Below are positions 1-8,503 of a DNA stretch of 36,757 bases, one piece after another; position 1 is the first letter of the stretch; each line of letters opens with the position of its first letter. The position numbers and the translations under genes are program-made. The notes beneath the pieces were generated by a model. It had not been told where the DNA came from, did not search any database, and was given only the letters and a program-made list of their open reading frames with translations. Where the stretch lies: positions 1-36,757 of the forward strand of contig NZ_CALMPA010000047.1 of assembly GCF_937871615.1 (NCBI RefSeq). Reading direction: 5' to 3'. The DNA comes from an uncultured Sphingomonas sp. (lineage in GTDB: Bacteria; Pseudomonadota; Alphaproteobacteria; Sphingomonadales; Sphingomonadaceae).

Positions 1-6
1 GGTGAA

Positions 7-1455
7 TCAGGAAACCGGCTGCGATTCAAGAGGCTGATTGAGTTTTGACCCTAGGCGCTGTGCCTGCTCATTGGTTACCGCAGCTGCCTTGGTCATTGCT
101 TCACTCAGCGGAGCCGCCGTATTCGCCAACAACGCAAGACGTTCAACCAACTCGTCGCTCGACTTCGTCATCTTTTCGCCGAACTTCGCGAATGCCGAGC
201 CGATAGCTTCCCCACTTGTGTCGGTGACTGCCTTTATGGTTTCCTGCAACTTGGTTGCAAGTTCGTCGGAAAATTGACCCGTCACTCCTCCTAGTTTCTC
301 GGCCAGTTCACTGAGCTGGGCAGACATTTGCTCCCCGGCTTCTGCCTGGCGGCGGCGGGTAGCCTCTTGCTCGCTTTCGAATTGCTCGCGCATCTCTCGA
401 AGCGAATTTTCCAGCGACGCAGGAACACCAGCGAGGCCATTTGACAGATCGTCGAACTTGGTAGCCATTACCGCCAAGGTCTGACCAAGCTGTTGCATTT
501 CTCGGCCCGCGTGCTCGCCGAGCGCCTTGCCCAAATCCTGGCTAATCTGGTTGAATCCACCCTTCCCGAACTGTTCAATACTTTCGCTGATGCTACCCAG
601 TACCGACACGACCGGAGACATGCGGTTGGTCAGCGCGTTGTCGATTGCAGTGGCGAGATCGGTACCCAACGTCTGGAACGCTTCCGTTTGACGCTTCATC
701 TCGCGCAACTGATCTGCGGCCAGCCTTTGTGCCGGAGTGAAGAGCGTCCCACGATCAAGGATTTGGCATATCGTCTCGATATGGTGCTGCAACTGCTCGT
801 GCCAGCGGCGATCAGTGCGCCGCAGAACAATCGAGCAGATGATACCGGTAACGGAGGTCCAAAATTTTGCCGCCGTGATTTTGAGAAGCCCCTGAAGAGC
901 TGCCGCAGTCTCGGTCCCGTTGGATGCGCCAGACAGCACATCCATAGCGGATGTCAGCGCAGCGATCAGACCCAGAAAGGTAGCGGTCAGGCCGAGACCA
1001 ACGGCGATATTCGCCCCCCAAGCCAGAACACGCGTATCATCTGCCAAGTGCAGAAAATATGCCTCGGCCCTTGCGGTCGTTCGGATGGTAGTCTCATTTT
1101 CGTCGATGAACGTCTCGCGAAACTGCTCCCAAGCTAGCGCCAGTTCCTTCCGATCCTGTCGCGCCATTACGTCGGCAATGGTGTCGAAATCCTCAGAAAA
1201 CCTGACCTGAGCTTCGACCGGATCACTGGCAGCCGCGACTTTCGATAAGGCGTCTTCACGGCTCAACAATCCGGCCATTGCTTCGTCGAAATGCGCAACC
1301 CTGTTTCGTCGAATGAAGTGCCAGCACCACACAGCACCGAGCACGCAGAGCAAGAACACACTTGCGTCGTATCGAAGTACAAATAACAGGGCCTGGCTTG
1401 CCCAATGAATTGGCGCGCCCATGCCATCGAGTATGCTGCCAAATACCCCATCCAT
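7..1455 (-). CDS. MotA/TolQ/ExbB-like protein, ZorA-like
   Basis: This is a predicted inner-membrane channel subunit of about 482 aa. Hydrophobic segments lie near residues 32-48, 144-169 (with the motif GLGLTATFLGLIAAL) and 197-212 (FWTSVTGIICSIVL). The last two are the hallmark pair of the MotA/TolQ/ExbB proton-channel fold. The remaining ~260 residues are polar, rich in Glu, Gln and Ala, and heptad-like, suggesting a long cytoplasmic coiled tail as in ZorA of the Zorya anti-phage system. A TTG 27 nt upstream (1482) is possible, but the ATG at 1455 has an AGGGG at 11 nt and is preferred. It follows the DUF262 gene by about 31 nt, so it is probably co-transcribed. A ZorB/OmpA-like partner would lie left of the window and was not seen. 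The MotA-like fold is fairly sure; the Zorya link is an inference. Confidence 0.72.
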   Translation of the reverse strand: MDGVFGSILDGMGAPIHWASQALLFVLRYDASVFLLCVLGAVWCWHFIRRNRVAHFDEAMAGLLSREDALSKVAAASDPVEAQVRFSEDFDTIADVMARQDRKELALAWEQFRETFIDENETTIRTTARAEAYFLHLADDTRVLAWGANIAVGLGLTATFLGLIAALTSAMDVLSGASNGTETAAALQGLLKITAAKFWTSVTGIICSIVLRRTDRRWHEQLQHHIETICQILDRGTLFTPAQRLAADQLREMKRQTEAFQTLGTDLATAIDNALTNRMSPVVSVLGSISESIEQFGKGGFNQISQDLGKALGEHAGREMQQLGQTLAVMATKFDDLSNGLAGVPASLENSLREMREQFESEQEATRRRQAEAGEQMSAQLSELAEKLGGVTGQFSDELATKLQETIKAVTDTSGEAIGSAFAKFGEKMTKSSDELVERLALLANTAAPLSEAMTKAAAVTNEQAQRLGSKLNQPLESQPVS

Positions 1456-1486
1456 AAAATTCTTTGCCCCTATCAGCAGCAATCAA

Positions 1487-3727
1487 TCAAAACCGGTGCT
1501 TGACGTAATCCGTCACCGCATTTCCAGACAATTCGGTAGTGGCATTTCCGCCTCTGACGTAAAAGCGCTGGACGTTTCCATCCTTTACGAATGCAGGCTT
1601 TGGTCCTTGTTCGCAGCGCACTGCTAGAATCCTCGTACCTTCCTGTTCTTCGAAATGCGGATGCACGTAGGGCATGAACAGCTCGCCGATCCGATCCTTG
1701 ATGAGATTAACTAGGTGCAGCCCCATCTTGTCCTCATTGGGGAAGCCATCAGCTGCAAGGCCAAGGACCTGCCCGTTGTCATCAACACCAATCAGGAGCG
1801 AACCACCTTTCGCATTCAAAAATGCTGCGATGGTCTTGAGGACGGACAAGTGCATCTTCTCGTCGGGCTGTCCGGTATGCAGGTTGGTGCGAAGAGTGGA
1901 CTTGAACTCCACGGCTCCATTCTCACCGGATGCGATCAATTCGCTCACTGTAGGGGGCGTAGCGGGTTCCAACGGCTTGTCGCCGGTAAGCGCCTTCCAT
2001 GCGTCCCGAACCACTAGAGCCATTCTCTTCCGGCGTTCGACCAGGAATTCGTCGTACGGCATTTCCCACCACGCGGATGGAAGCGCGTGGAAGCGATTTG
2101 CAAGATCACGTTCTGACTGGCTTTGCGCAGCGTCAAGCGCGGGGACATACAGGCTCGGCGATTGCTTTCCGATCTTGATGTTGGCAGGCCATTCCACGGG
2201 TGCGAAATTCGCTATCTGATTGATAAGCTTAAGATCACTGATGCCTTGCTCCTCGAGAAAGCCCCGCGGGAAAAGATGATGTTGCTCGAGTGCCGCTTTT
2301 GATCCTTTGATTGCTGGGTCAACCATTGCGGCAAGCTTCATCGGGCTGAAGAGTGCTGGAGCGTCCAACTTGATCAGCGCGGCCTGGTAAGCGAATAACG
2401 ACGGGCTTCGGGCAGCTGACGTAGCGAGCTGGCTGGGGAGCGTAATTTCCCAATAGTCGTTCGTCAGCGTAGTCGCGCAAATCTCGCGGAGTTTAGCCAG
2501 AAAAGCTTGGCCGTTCGTTAGATCCCGAACCGCCGCTAGATCCGCCTCGAACCGGGTTTCCGGAGAATTTGTATATCGTCCGGTCATAGCGGACATGAAG
2601 AAGTATTCTGCGATTGCCTGTCGCGCGTCCGACCGATCGATGCCGTAGTCTCGGATGCCGATAAGATAGAGAACGTAGCAGTAGATGATCGCAGTCTCGG
2701 AGCTGATCATTTTCTGACCACGATAGCCGGCAAGTTTGAGGCCATCGAGAAAGTGGTGCCAGTTGGTCAGATTCAGCACTGCCTTCTGAGCTTCGCGCAT
2801 CAGTGCAAACTGGCCGTCGCGCTTTTCGGGGTTATCCAGCCCCGTCGCCGCATCACGCCCTCTCAACGCGCTATACACGTTTTCAAGCCGCGCCCGCTTC
2901 AGGGCCAAGCCAACCGTCGCTCGCAGCATCTGATCGGGTGACGGCTTGATGAAATGATTGAATGGAGACGATTGGCCATCGCTGGGCAGCACAGATTTTT
3001 GCGCAAAGTCCTCCAGTTCGAAGCGGCCTTCATCCCAGAACACGGACATCAAAGTCATGATGAAGTCCGCCTGGTTAAGGGCTTTGCCCTTGCCATTGAT
3101 GCGGACGAAAACCTCGGCAATGGTCTCCTCGTTGACGGAGGAGGCGAGCGTCAGGGCGACGAAATTGTAGTTGGGCAAATTTCGAAGGTGGTCGATTGAG
3201 TCTTCAATCGTGGATTCCTCCTCGTCGCTCAGCTCTCTGATCTCCGACAACTGGCTGATGAACGCCTTTCGGAAGGCCCCAGCTTTGAAATCTGGGGCCC
3301 ATATGGCCGAGATATCAGGGATGTATCCTCGATCTTTGCGTATGGCCGCATCTGCGACATCAAAGCGCCCCGAGAGTGGATTGAAGGCGATTTGAATCCG
3401 TTCCTTCTTGAAATTGGCCCTCAAAACCTCGGCGCCTTTGATCACAGCATAAAGGGACGTTAGCCTTTGCTGACCGTCAACTATCGCGAGTTCCGGGACA
3501 GATTGCTTCTGCCCAGTGCCGATAATCTTCAGCCCGCCTTCTGCCCCAGTTTTCCAGAACAGCAAAAACCCGGCCGGATAGCCTCGGTACAGCGAGTCAA
3601 ACAGGTCTCGAACATTGACGTTGGGCCAGACGAAAGGTCGCTGCAATTCCGGCAATCCGATCTTACCCATGTCGATGTCTTCGATCAGGGAAAGGATCGG
3701 AATGGTGCTCGTGGTGAAGATTGCCAT
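1487..3727 (-). CDS. DUF262 / HNH / AlbA_2 (Schlafen-type) three-domain protein
   Basis: This 746-aa protein probably acts as a cytoplasmic nucleotide-dependent nuclease related to GmrSD/BrxU type IV restriction enzymes. The N-terminus is a DUF262 (ParB-like, GmrS) domain, with LPELQRPFVW at 25-34 and the diagnostic VDGQQRLTSLY at 83-93. The middle carries the GmrD-type HNH (DUF1524), with EQHHLFPRGFL at 481-491 followed by NQIANFAPVEW. The C-terminus (about 594-746) is an AlbA_2/Schlafen-type putative DNA-binding domain, with AVEFKSTLR, AFLNAKGGSLLIGVDD and RFYVRGGNAT. The fusion of a complete DUF262-HNH with AlbA_2 is longer than the usual GmrSD polypeptide. It sits directly upstream of the ZorA-like gene, so the two may act together. 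A perfect TATAAT lies 68 nt upstream of the ATG. Domain calls are from motifs; a defence role is inferred. Confidence 0.82.
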   Translation of the reverse strand: MAIFTTSTIPILSLIEDIDMGKIGLPELQRPFVWPNVNVRDLFDSLYRGYPAGFLLFWKTGAEGGLKIIGTGQKQSVPELAIVDGQQRLTSLYAVIKGAEVLRANFKKERIQIAFNPLSGRFDVADAAIRKDRGYIPDISAIWAPDFKAGAFRKAFISQLSEIRELSDEEESTIEDSIDHLRNLPNYNFVALTLASSVNEETIAEVFVRINGKGKALNQADFIMTLMSVFWDEGRFELEDFAQKSVLPSDGQSSPFNHFIKPSPDQMLRATVGLALKRARLENVYSALRGRDAATGLDNPEKRDGQFALMREAQKAVLNLTNWHHFLDGLKLAGYRGQKMISSETAIIYCYVLYLIGIRDYGIDRSDARQAIAEYFFMSAMTGRYTNSPETRFEADLAAVRDLTNGQAFLAKLREICATTLTNDYWEITLPSQLATSAARSPSLFAYQAALIKLDAPALFSPMKLAAMVDPAIKGSKAALEQHHLFPRGFLEEQGISDLKLINQIANFAPVEWPANIKIGKQSPSLYVPALDAAQSQSERDLANRFHALPSAWWEMPYDEFLVERRKRMALVVRDAWKALTGDKPLEPATPPTVSELIASGENGAVEFKSTLRTNLHTGQPDEKMHLSVLKTIAAFLNAKGGSLLIGVDDNGQVLGLAADGFPNEDKMGLHLVNLIKDRIGELFMPYVHPHFEEQEGTRILAVRCEQGPKPAFVKDGNVQRFYVRGGNATTELSGNAVTDYVKHRF

Positions 3728-3794
3728 ATACTTGCTCGGTCTCCCGTTGGAGAGGGCCGGGATGCGAAAATTTCCAGGATCTTGCGAAACTGGA

Positions 3795-3800
3795 ATTATA
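3795..3800 (-). promoter_or_regulatory. -10-like box upstream of the DUF262 gene
   Basis: The minus strand reads TATAAT here, 68 nt before the ATG at 3727. No good -35 hexamer was found at 16-18 nt, so this is only a candidate. It lies in the 294-base gene-free gap 3728-4021 that separates the beta/ImmA pair from the DUF262/ZorA-like pair, suggesting that the two pairs are separate transcription units. Nothing else was seen in the gap. Confidence 0.4.
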
Positions 3801-4021
3801 GTCGCCGATCCTGTTGAACCCCCTATTCAGGGACTTAACAACGGAAGTCGACGCGCGGCAATAGTGCTTTACTCACGAAGATCGCTTACTGGTAGCCGAA
3901 GCGACGGGGCTCTCCGCAACCGGCAAAAGCCCCCTTGTGCTGGACGATAGAATTTCGCCTCGGCGCAATTTCTCTCGAGAGCCTTCAGCTAACTCCTTCG
4001 TGTAAGCGCGCAGAGCGCCGG

Positions 4022-5164
4022 CTACGCCAAGTCAGGCAAGACCATCTGGACTTCGGTATCCACGGTCGGTGCTTTGATACCGATCCCGCGAACACGTGCG
4101 ATGTCGTTCACAACCTGGGTAATGTGGTGGGTCGTGTTGATCTCTCGCCAGATCTTGGCATTGCCGTGCGGGGCATTCAAGTTGGCCGCAGCTTGGGCGA
4201 TGTAGGCGTCAGCTTTTGAAAACCCGGCGCCAGCAAAGTCGGTGCTGCCTGCGATCTTGGAAAAGACCCGGTGCATAGCCTCCCGATCAGAACCTGTCTT
4301 CGGCCCTCGCTCGACACGCCAGCTATCGCCGACCGTATATCGAAGATGGCTGATAGCCTTCCCGCCAGTTCCTCCGAACTCGATACGCGAACAGTCAGCC
4401 GCAAAATCGCCGAATATCATGTGTTCTGCCGTCGTAGGATCGAACCTGACCGCGAGCTTCCATGCTCGCCATTCGTTTCGAGGCCAGAATTCCGTCGTTC
4501 CAGGCTCAGCAGGATTTTTGTCGGGATAATGGCTGCCTTGGAAAACGATGTACTGCCACAAACCGCATTCCTGGAGAGTTTCCAAGGTTCCGCTGATAAT
4601 CGGCGCAACGATGCTGGGTTCGGAGAACTCGACATCTGCGAACTCGGCAACGACGACACATTCGTCTGCCTTGAGGCCCAACGAAACCAATGCTGTATTC
4701 AAGGACGCCTGCAAGTCAGGCCCCACCATCTCATCGGAAGAGATGAGAAGCGCGAATTTGGTGTCAGCGCCTCGGTCGATCGCTGCACGTAATGCGGTCG
4801 AACAGTCGGCAATATCGCTCAGGAACGCGGCGGGAATGACATCGACGCCCTTCGCCCTAGCCATCCTGACCATTGCAGGAAGCCAATGTGATGCTTGATC
4901 CCGTCCGAATTCATCAAGGATGTATGTCGCGTCGATCAGCGCCGGACGCCCCCGCCATGCTCCAGCCAATGCTGCCGAAATATCCGGAACCCGGTCCATG
5001 GAAAGGGGGAGTGGCATGTCTGGGTCGCGCTCACCAAATGGCGGCACAATGAAGCGCGGGAGGACGCAGTCGGCTACATCACTCGCGAGAAGCCGAACAC
5101 CTTCAAGTTCGCCTGCCTTCATACGAAGCGCCGGCGCGTACAGAGGGGCCTTTCTTGTGGTCAT
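4022..5164 (-). CDS. Beta family protein (Beta_protein, PF14350-like)
   Basis: The 380-aa product matches the pattern of the 'beta family protein' group, whose biochemical role is unknown to me. It opens with the family signature YAPALRMKAGELEGVRLL and IVPPFGERD (a proline-rich turn after a K-x-GE motif). The middle part has alternating sheet and helix like a TIM-type barrel (LIDATYILDEFG, VDVIPAAFL). The end has the typical FGDFAAD, HLRYTVGDSWRVERG and NTTHHITQVVNDI blocks. Its ATG overlaps the stop of the ImmA/IrrE gene by ATGA (5161-5164), so translation of the two is coupled. Members of this family often sit in defence islands beside XRE/ImmA proteins; that is family knowledge, and the defence role here is inferred. 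No transmembrane segment or signal peptide is visible. Confidence 0.8.
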   Translation of the reverse strand: MTTRKAPLYAPALRMKAGELEGVRLLASDVADCVLPRFIVPPFGERDPDMPLPLSMDRVPDISAALAGAWRGRPALIDATYILDEFGRDQASHWLPAMVRMARAKGVDVIPAAFLSDIADCSTALRAAIDRGADTKFALLISSDEMVGPDLQASLNTALVSLGLKADECVVVAEFADVEFSEPSIVAPIISGTLETLQECGLWQYIVFQGSHYPDKNPAEPGTTEFWPRNEWRAWKLAVRFDPTTAEHMIFGDFAADCSRIEFGGTGGKAISHLRYTVGDSWRVERGPKTGSDREAMHRVFSKIAGSTDFAGAGFSKADAYIAQAAANLNAPHGNAKIWREINTTHHITQVVNDIARVRGIGIKAPTVDTEVQMVLPDLA

Positions 5165-6462
5165 TGGGTATTCTCCAATTGCCGGGCATCGAACGATTTG
5201 CGGACCTTACCCGCGCCGAGCTTGTTCGCGAAAATCGTGTAGTTTTTTCGTTCCATCCGCACACGACCAAAGACAATGGCCGGTGCAATCCCCAGTTGTG
5301 CCGCGAGCCTTTCAAGCGGCTCCGGACTCTTGGCAATTCGGGCAGGTGAGCGCACCCAAAGTTCTTCCGGGATCAGAATGTTGCTCGCAAACTCGTCTGC
5401 CTGCCGCTCAAATTCATCAACCGCGAAGTCCTCGGTGCTATCGAAGAAGCCAGCTGAAAGCCCCGTACGGTAGTGAAGGATCACATGCCCCAACTCATGC
5501 ATCAGCGTGAACCAGAAATTGTCGATCCTGTCGTGACGCAGTGTCATTCCAATCACTGGCGTTTCGTCGACGAGGAACGCAGCTCCATCGACACTCATAC
5601 CCGCAATTTGCCGTTCAATGATCAGCACGATGCCGTGATCGGCGAGCAGCTTTTCAGCCAGCTTAGGGCCATCGTCATGGGCGCTGAGCCGTGCAAGTTC
5701 CATGACCCAGCTTACATCGAGCGCCTTGTACTTCGGCTTAGTCCGTTGGATCTGGGCTTGCGCGCGTCGCGTCACCTGGGCTTTCCACGATAGCAGCAGC
5801 CAGTCCCCTGAATGATCCTCCACGTTGAGGCCTGTCCGCAGGAGGGACGGCGTACCGTGGTCAGCGACATGTTCGGCGACAGTGCGCTTTAGCTGGCTAA
5901 GTCCACTCTCATCGGACTGATCTGCCTTATCGAGCCATCCTTCAGCGCGCGCATGCTTCAAGACCTTTTGCGCCTCGGCCTGCGTCATCTCGTATGAGGG
6001 TAGCCATTGTTCATGGGACTGGGCCGGGAGGTCCGCAGTCAATTTCACGCCAAGTGTCCGTGCGACTCGGATAAGATTGCCGAGGCTAATGCTCCGATAT
6101 CGCTCAGCCTCGTAGCGCTGGACCTGCTGCTCTGGGATGAAGAGGCGGCGCGCCAGCTCTTTTTGCGACCATCCCCGCGCGACTCGCGCGACCACCAAGA
6201 GCCCACCTGGATCGTTACCAATCCGCTCGCGAAGCTGCTCTGGACGACCCAGCTTTGCTTCGTTGTACGCGGCAAGAAGCGCAGCAAGCTCCTCCCTCTC
6301 GGTCAGGAGCGATCGTCGGACGCTCGCGATCACCTCTTTCGGCAACCCTTCGACGATAGACTTAAGTGCCTGAACCGATGACAAAGCCGCAGAAATCTGC
6401 TCTATGGCTGACGCAGTGTCACGAGCTTGGCGATCATTGGCTATGATGGATTTCGCGACCAT
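5161..6462 (-). CDS. XRE-family regulator with ImmA/IrrE metallopeptidase domain
   Basis: This is a 433-aa two-domain protein. An N-terminal helical stretch (1-75) precedes an XRE helix-turn-helix at about 88-141 (ARGWSQKELARRLFIPEQQ, then RYEAERYRSISLGNLIRVA). The C-terminal part carries the gluzincin motif HELGH at 322-326, followed by a second acidic helix (FERQADEFASNILIP) typical of ImmA/IrrE peptidases. Such proteins usually sense a signal and cleave or displace a repressor. Here both functions are in one chain, so it probably regulates its own operon. A perfect 8-bp inverted repeat 14 nt upstream of the ATG is the likely operator. It is followed with a 4-nt overlap by the beta family gene. 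Alternative view: the pair is a toxin-antitoxin-like unit. Confidence 0.88.
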   Translation of the reverse strand: MVAKSIIANDRQARDTASAIEQISAALSSVQALKSIVEGLPKEVIASVRRSLLTEREELAALLAAYNEAKLGRPEQLRERIGNDPGGLLVVARVARGWSQKELARRLFIPEQQVQRYEAERYRSISLGNLIRVARTLGVKLTADLPAQSHEQWLPSYEMTQAEAQKVLKHARAEGWLDKADQSDESGLSQLKRTVAEHVADHGTPSLLRTGLNVEDHSGDWLLLSWKAQVTRRAQAQIQRTKPKYKALDVSWVMELARLSAHDDGPKLAEKLLADHGIVLIIERQIAGMSVDGAAFLVDETPVIGMTLRHDRIDNFWFTLMHELGHVILHYRTGLSAGFFDSTEDFAVDEFERQADEFASNILIPEELWVRSPARIAKSPEPLERLAAQLGIAPAIVFGRVRMERKNYTIFANKLGAGKVRKSFDARQLENTQ

Positions 6463-6475
6463 TGGAAGTCGAGTA

Positions 6476-6495
6476 ACACATCATATCTGATGTGT
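6476..6495 (-). promoter_or_regulatory. Inverted-repeat operator overlapping a -10-like box
   Basis: ACACATCA and TGATGTGT form perfect 8-bp arms around a 4-nt spacer, 14 nt before the XRE-ImmA start. The minus strand reads TATGAT across the centre, one base from a consensus -10. A dimeric XRE protein bound here would block its own promoter. Seen: the palindrome and the box. Inferred: autoregulation. Confidence 0.62.
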
Positions 6496-6496
6496 G

Positions 6497-6816
6497 AAGC
6501 TGGGGCTTTAAGAGAGTTTGAACTTTTCCACATGTACGCTATATGGATTGCAGCAACGCACGAGCCGACCGGCTGCGAGCAGCATCGCTGTTGGCAGTTT
6601 GGGAAGCCAGTCGAGTGTAAGATAGTTACTTGCGGCTCTCTTGCACGTGCGCGGTTTGGTTAGACGTCAAATGTGGCCCTGCAGGGTTCGTTTGGGGTGG
6701 TCGAATTCGCGACAGTAGGTGTGAGGATGATACGAGACTAACCGTCCGTGATTGTCCGTGATGCTGAAAAGCAAGCATGTTTCGCGGCGGGCTCGAAAGG
6801 GTCCGCCGTAAACGTT
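6497..6816. other. Gene-free spacer
   Basis: About 320 bases separate the operator from the end of the unknown gene at 6817. Base composition is visibly more AT-rich than further right. A short tandem repeat of the motif TGTCCGTGAT is seen around 6743-6762. No convincing open frame, terminator or RNA was found. Confidence 0.5.
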
Positions 6817-7707
6817 TCAGCGTATGTAATCATTCGGAGCAATGTTCACATTGTCCGCATGAGCAGGGCGCGTCTCCTCATTGTGACAATTGGGATAGCT
6901 CCGGTCGACGCCACCCCTGCGGTCGCAACAATCATAGTGGAATTGAGAATCGAATGGGCCGCCGAGCCGCACGCGGGCACCAATCAAACACTTTTGATTG
7001 TGCCCCTCTGTCAGTGCTCGGGCCATCCCGTGCCGGTCACTGCCAGGGCTGTGGAAGCAAAGTGATCGGTCGTCTTCAAAGAAACGCCTCCTCTTCTCTC
7101 CCTTAGCCTCTTCCAATCTAATCGGATGAGCCGCCAAGAGCGCGGCTTTGGCCTGTTTGAGACGGAATGCTGGATCGTTGTCGATGCCAAGTTCTTGATA
7201 TAAATCGCTAATCGATGGAGAAAGAACGTCAGACCGAAAATTGCAAAGCGGAAGAAGTAGCGGCGAGAAGTTCTGCCCACTCAACTGATCTCGAACAATT
7301 CTGGCTCTGGAAACTAGCGCCTGGACATGATCTTCCAAGCTTCCGACGAATTCCATAAGTGCCCGCCGTCGTTCATTTTTAGGTGCTACGTCGGGATAGA
7401 ATGGTTCAATTGGCGCGCAAAGCGCAAAGGGGAAGAAGCTCCTGACAAAAGCTTTTGTCCCTGCGTGATCAAAATTTGCATATGCGACAACAACCGCGAT
7501 CTCATCTCTCGGATTAAGTTCCGAAACCTCTCTCGCCAAATCGGTGAGAAACGGAGCAGCCATCCCATCACGAAAATTAAAGGGCTCTTTGATCCTTTTG
7601 ATGATGATTCGACTGTCTTTGCTTCCTGTGAAGCGTTCCACGGGCTTCGACTGGACAGCCTCCACCACCTCTTGAGGAAATCCTGCTACGCAGCAGAGTA
7701 TCTTCAT
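6817..7707 (-). CDS. Unknown protein, second gene of a two-gene unit
   Basis: This 296-aa protein is not recognised. The N-terminal half looks like an alpha/beta fold (MKILCCVAGFP at the start; DEIAVVVAYANFDHAGTKAFV at about 92-112). The C-terminal part is rich in Arg, Asp, His and Cys (RRRFFEDDRSLCFHSPGS; later HYDCCDRRGG), which may bind metal or nucleic acid. It starts with ATG 4 nt after the stop of the gene at 7712, and no strong ribosome site precedes it, so it is probably translated by coupling. The AT-richer composition than the recombinases next door suggests recent arrival. The last ~60 residues look less protein-like, so a frameshift near the 3' end cannot be excluded. Confidence 0.6.
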   Translation of the reverse strand: MKILCCVAGFPQEVVEAVQSKPVERFTGSKDSRIIIKRIKEPFNFRDGMAAPFLTDLAREVSELNPRDEIAVVVAYANFDHAGTKAFVRSFFPFALCAPIEPFYPDVAPKNERRRALMEFVGSLEDHVQALVSRARIVRDQLSGQNFSPLLLPLCNFRSDVLSPSISDLYQELGIDNDPAFRLKQAKAALLAAHPIRLEEAKGEKRRRFFEDDRSLCFHSPGSDRHGMARALTEGHNQKCLIGARVRLGGPFDSQFHYDCCDRRGGVDRSYPNCHNEETRPAHADNVNIAPNDYIR

Positions 7708-7711
7708 TGGA

Positions 7712-8386
7712 TCAACGTGATCTGGAACTAAGCGTCTGTATCACATCGAGAGGAAGGCAGACCCTTTTCAATTGATCTTTGTCTAGCACGGTGATGATCT
7801 CAGCGAGTAAGCTCTTGCCGTTCTCAGTCGGACGCTTTCGTCGGGCAATGGTGAATTGCTCCACATCGAGCCTCTGCACTTCAGCCCATGCTCTGATTTC
7901 CTCCGCGACTTGAGCCGGGGTTCGAGATTCATTTGCTGTCGGGAGGTAGCGGGCTTCAATTTCGCGTATGTCATGCCCTTCGGATCCCAGATCTTCGCGG
8001 TGGGGGCCAAAATTCAGATTACTCAAATCCAGAAAGCGGCGCTCCCCTTCCGGCAAGGGAACAGAAAATGCAGCCCAGAATCTCTTATTAAACCGAGGCA
8101 GGGCGGGCGCCGGCTTCTCTGGATTCGCACCAGGTGCTACAATAAAAAGCACATTGTTATGGGAGCCAGTCCGCCCAATCTCGTACTGAAATTCATCCTG
8201 AACGAACTCGGACACCTTCTTCCGCGTAAGGCGTTCCAGAGTTTTGCGATCATCTTTCAACTCGTTTCCAAGCTGAGAAAGATAATAAGACGTTGCGCCT
8301 TCGGAAAAATGCCCATCAATAAGGCCCGCTATCCTGGCGCGAATGCGATCAATCTCTCCCGAAATGTCGCCATCTTCCGCGTTCAT
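7712..8386 (-). CDS. Unknown protein, first gene of a two-gene unit
   Basis: This 224-aa protein is not recognised. The first ~60 residues are predicted helical and charged (GEIDRIRARIAGLIDGHF; LGNELKDDRKTLERLTRKK) and could be a winged-helix or OST-HTH-like module, although that is only an impression. A central segment (HNNVLFIVAP) is strand-like, and the C-terminus (KSLLAEIITVLDKDQLKRV) is helical. No signal peptide or membrane segment is visible. It begins 117 bases downstream of the recombinase stop, in the same direction, and is followed after 4 nt by the gene at 6817. The two therefore look like one transcription unit carried next to the recombinase pair. Confidence 0.62.
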   Translation of the reverse strand: MNAEDGDISGEIDRIRARIAGLIDGHFSEGATSYYLSQLGNELKDDRKTLERLTRKKVSEFVQDEFQYEIGRTGSHNNVLFIVAPGANPEKPAPALPRFNKRFWAAFSVPLPEGERRFLDLSNLNFGPHREDLGSEGHDIREIEARYLPTANESRTPAQVAEEIRAWAEVQRLDVEQFTIARRKRPTENGKSLLAEIITVLDKDQLKRVCLPLDVIQTLSSRSR

Positions 8387-8445
8387 TTAAGTCCCCTAGA
8401 GATTCGATAAACCCGATTACCGAGAATTTGCGCCCACCCCAAGGA

Positions 8446-8469
8446 AGTTTTCACCCAGGCGCGAAAACT
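8446..8469. repeat. Short inverted repeat between recombinase and cargo
   Basis: AGTTTTC and GAAAACT form 7-bp arms around a 10-nt loop, in the 117-bp gap after the recombinase gene. It could be a weak terminator or part of a recombination site; there is no evidence to choose. Confidence 0.3.
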
Positions 8470-8503
8470 GCGGCAGCGGAGCCAATGGAATACTGGAAAG
8501 GCT

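Noticed and set aside
3728-4021. Hidden antitoxin or RNA gene in the gap
   Set aside because: No open frame with a ribosome site and no strong stem was found; only a -10-like box.
8446-8469. Recombinase attachment site
   Set aside because: Only a 7-bp inverted repeat; no matching direct repeat was found elsewhere in the window, so att cannot be claimed.
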